Positions 62,701-64,000 of a DNA stretch of 64,000 nt are shown here, in pieces. Source of the DNA: an uncultured Candidatus Pelagibacter sp. (GTDB taxonomy: Bacteria > Pseudomonadota > Alphaproteobacteria > Pelagibacterales > Pelagibacteraceae); contig CAJQSQ010000002.1 of the NCBI GenBank assembly GCA_905616395.1, positions 1-64,000 of the forward strand, in the 5' to 3' direction. A program made the translations under genes and the position numbers. The notes beneath the pieces are model-generated. The model saw only the letters and a program-made list of their open reading frames with translations. It was not told the DNA's origin and did not search any database. Every line of letters starts with the position of its first letter. The first letter of the stretch is position 1.

Positions 62701-63548
62701 TTGATATCACTTTTTTTAAATGAAACAACTTTTACAAATTTTAATTGAGAAAAATCCGAAAAAAATTCTACTTTTTTTTCATCACTCAAGTTATTAATAT
62801 TCATTCTTCCTATAGGTATTCCAGCCTTGAATAAATTGCCTGCTCCAGAAGTGTAAATAACAGACTCATTTTTGATGTCTTCATATTTTTTACTATATTG
62901 AATAATCCCATAATCTTTACCTGTACCTGAAAGTATAGAAAATATTGTGTTCGGTTCTACTATAACTGGAATTTTACTGTTCAAATCTGAAAGTAATAAT
63001 ACCCTTGATGATAAATAATTAACCTCAACAACTTTTCCAACAAGATATTCTCCATCCATTACAACCATTCCAAGGTTGATTTTATGTTTACTACCTTTGT
63101 TAATGATGACTGATCTTAAAAATGGACTGCCTTTATCAGTTAAAACTTTAGCAATTATAGTGTCTGATTTAACCAGATAATCATCAACTATATTTTTTAA
63201 TCTTTGGTTTTCTAAAATTATAAATTCATTCAATAAGTCTTTAGCTTTTAAAATTTCTAGTTCAGATTTAATTTTTTCATTTTCATTATAAAGTTTCTTG
63301 TGATTTTGGATTGTAAGATAGCTATCTTTTAATAAGTTCTCTGGTATAGAAACTATAAAAGAAGATCTATAAACTATTTCTTTAATACCTATCTTTACAT
63401 AGTTTATAATTTTAAAGTTAAAACTGCCTAAAATTAAAAAAATTATAGAAAAAAATATTAAACTTAATAATGAGAACCTTTGCTGTATTCCTTTTTTTAA
63501 GAAAGCAGACCTTAATGCAATTACAAAATCATCTCTGCTGGTTTCCAT
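62697..63548 (-). CDS. mreC: Rod shape-determining protein MreC
   Basis: This 283-residue protein has a short cytoplasmic end, one membrane helix (about 25-43), a coiled coil (about 80-115) and a beta-rich periplasmic domain with SPFLRSVIINKGSKHKINLG and YLVGKVVEVNYLSSRVLLLS. It links MreB to PBP2. It overlaps mreD by 4 bp and follows mreB by 5 bp. Confidence 0.92.
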   Translation of the reverse strand: METSRDDFVIALRSAFLKKGIQQRFSLLSLIFFSIIFLILGSFNFKIINYVKIGIKEIVYRSSFIVSIPENLLKDSYLTIQNHKKLYNENEKIKSELEILKAKDLLNEFIILENQRLKNIVDDYLVKSDTIIAKVLTDKGSPFLRSVIINKGSKHKINLGMVVMDGEYLVGKVVEVNYLSSRVLLLSDLNSKIPVIVEPNTIFSILSGTGKDYGIIQYSKKYEDIKNESVIYTSGAGNLFKAGIPIGRMNINNLSDEKKVEFFSDFSQLKFVKVVSFKKSDIK

Positions 63549-63553
63549 TATTT

Positions 63554-64000
63554 CTAATATTCAGATAGCATAGTAGAGAATATTTCTTCTTGCTCTAAGG
63601 CTTTTCCAGTACCAATTGCAACACATGCTAGTGGATCATCTGCTATAAAAACTGGCAATCCAGTTTCTTTAGAGAATCTTTTATCAATATTTTTTAATAA
63701 AGCTCCACCACCTGTTAACGTTAAACCCATATCTACTAAATCAGCTGATAATTCAGGAGGAGTGTTTTCAAGTGCATCTTTTATCCCATTCACCATTTCT
63801 TTTAAAATATCATTTAAAGCTTCAGCTGTATCTTCTTCAGTAATATTTACTTCTTTAGGTGTTCCTGATCTTAAATCCCTGCCTTTAACAGCATAAGTAT
63901 TGCTATTGGATGGTATAGCTGTACCAATTTCTTTTTTTATTTTTTCAGCAGTACTGTCTCCAATCATTAGATTATATTCTTTTCTCATATAATTTACTAA
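63554..64000 (-). CDS. mreB: MreB actin-like protein, 3' part only (truncated by the window edge)
   Basis: The visible 148 or so residues are the C-terminal part of MreB. EYNLMIGDSTAEKIKKEIG, VKGRDLRSGTPKEV, LTGGGALLKNID and DDPLACVAIGTGKAL are the actin-like ATPase elements of subdomain II. The frame continues upstream of the ATG at 63988 to the window edge (L-V-N-Y before that Met), and MreB is about 340 residues, so the true start lies outside. It heads the mreBCD-mrdA-rodA elongasome operon. Confidence 0.95.
   Translation of the reverse strand, partial: LVNYMRKEYNLMIGDSTAEKIKKEIGTAIPSNSNTYAVKGRDLRSGTPKEVNITEEDTAEALNDILKEMVNGIKDALENTPPELSADLVDMGLTLTGGGALLKNIDKRFSKETGLPVFIADDPLACVAIGTGKALEQEEIFSTMLSEY

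Noticed and set aside
1-64000. tRNA or rRNA genes
   Set aside because: Every gap long enough was read on both strands; none shows a T-loop GGTTCRA-like motif with a matching acceptor stem, and no GC-rich RNA-like block is present.

Overview
The window looks like a stretch of a Pelagibacterales (SAR11-type alphaproteobacterium) chromosome. It is very AT-rich, almost fully coding, and nearly without intergenic space. Adjacent genes often share a stop/start base, and convergent genes overlap at their stop codons. The gene set is that of a marine oligotroph: three ABC importers with abundant binding proteins, many LysE/DMT/TauE/MFS carriers, amino-acid and osmolyte catabolism, a DNA photolyase, and no phage or transposase genes. 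No rRNA, tRNA or CRISPR was found. The taxonomic call is inference from composition and gene content.

Layout. 1-2532 (+): the 3' part of a diaminopropionate ammonia-lyase-like gene and a photolyase. 2529-9973 (-): one run, csaA-like, lysE-like, acnA, yfgM-like, bamB-like, a cupin, zapE and yjbQ. 9992-11191 (+): argE-like deacetylase. 11188-13604 (-): agmatinase-family ureohydrolase and aldehyde dehydrogenase. 13616-16332 (+): secreted HExxH protein, cyclophilin, long coiled-coil protein. 16329-18551 (-): fadN-like beta-oxidation enzyme. 18608-25100 (-): an EutA-like and a DoeA-like gene, then a Pot-type ABC importer. 25268-30152 (+): luciferase-like monooxygenase, AA_synth protein, alpha/beta hydrolase, aldehyde dehydrogenase and DMT carrier, which looks like a catabolic operon. 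30229-46752: two branched-chain-type ABC importers with glaH, a proC-like gene, azlCD and two secreted hydrolases. 46840-48135: LysE carrier, TIGR03643 protein and glutaredoxin. 48136-55493 (-): a variable surface region. 55570-59037 (-): msrB, a hydroxyacid dehydrogenase, a DMT carrier and a dadA-like gene. 59103-64000 (-): rodA, mrdA, mreD, mreC and the 3' end of mreB.

The most unusual part is 48136-55493. It holds two copies of a two-gene unit: a passenger-free inverse-autotransporter-type barrel followed by a secreted cysteine-containing protein. Three tandem secreted putative metalloproteases sit between the units. The last 85 bp of the glutaredoxin gene (48051-48135) recur at 53557-53641 with 9 mismatches that are almost all synonymous, so a 5.4-kb segment is bracketed by two grx 3' ends. 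This looks like the trace of a cassette exchanged or added at the grx 3' end.

A second pattern is regulatory. The 5' leaders of two binding-protein genes, 8 kb apart on opposite strands, carry perfect 12-bp palindromes centred on GTTAAC. The spacing to the predicted -10 box (13 nt) and to the ATG (14 nt) is the same in both. The third binding-protein gene has an imperfect counterpart.
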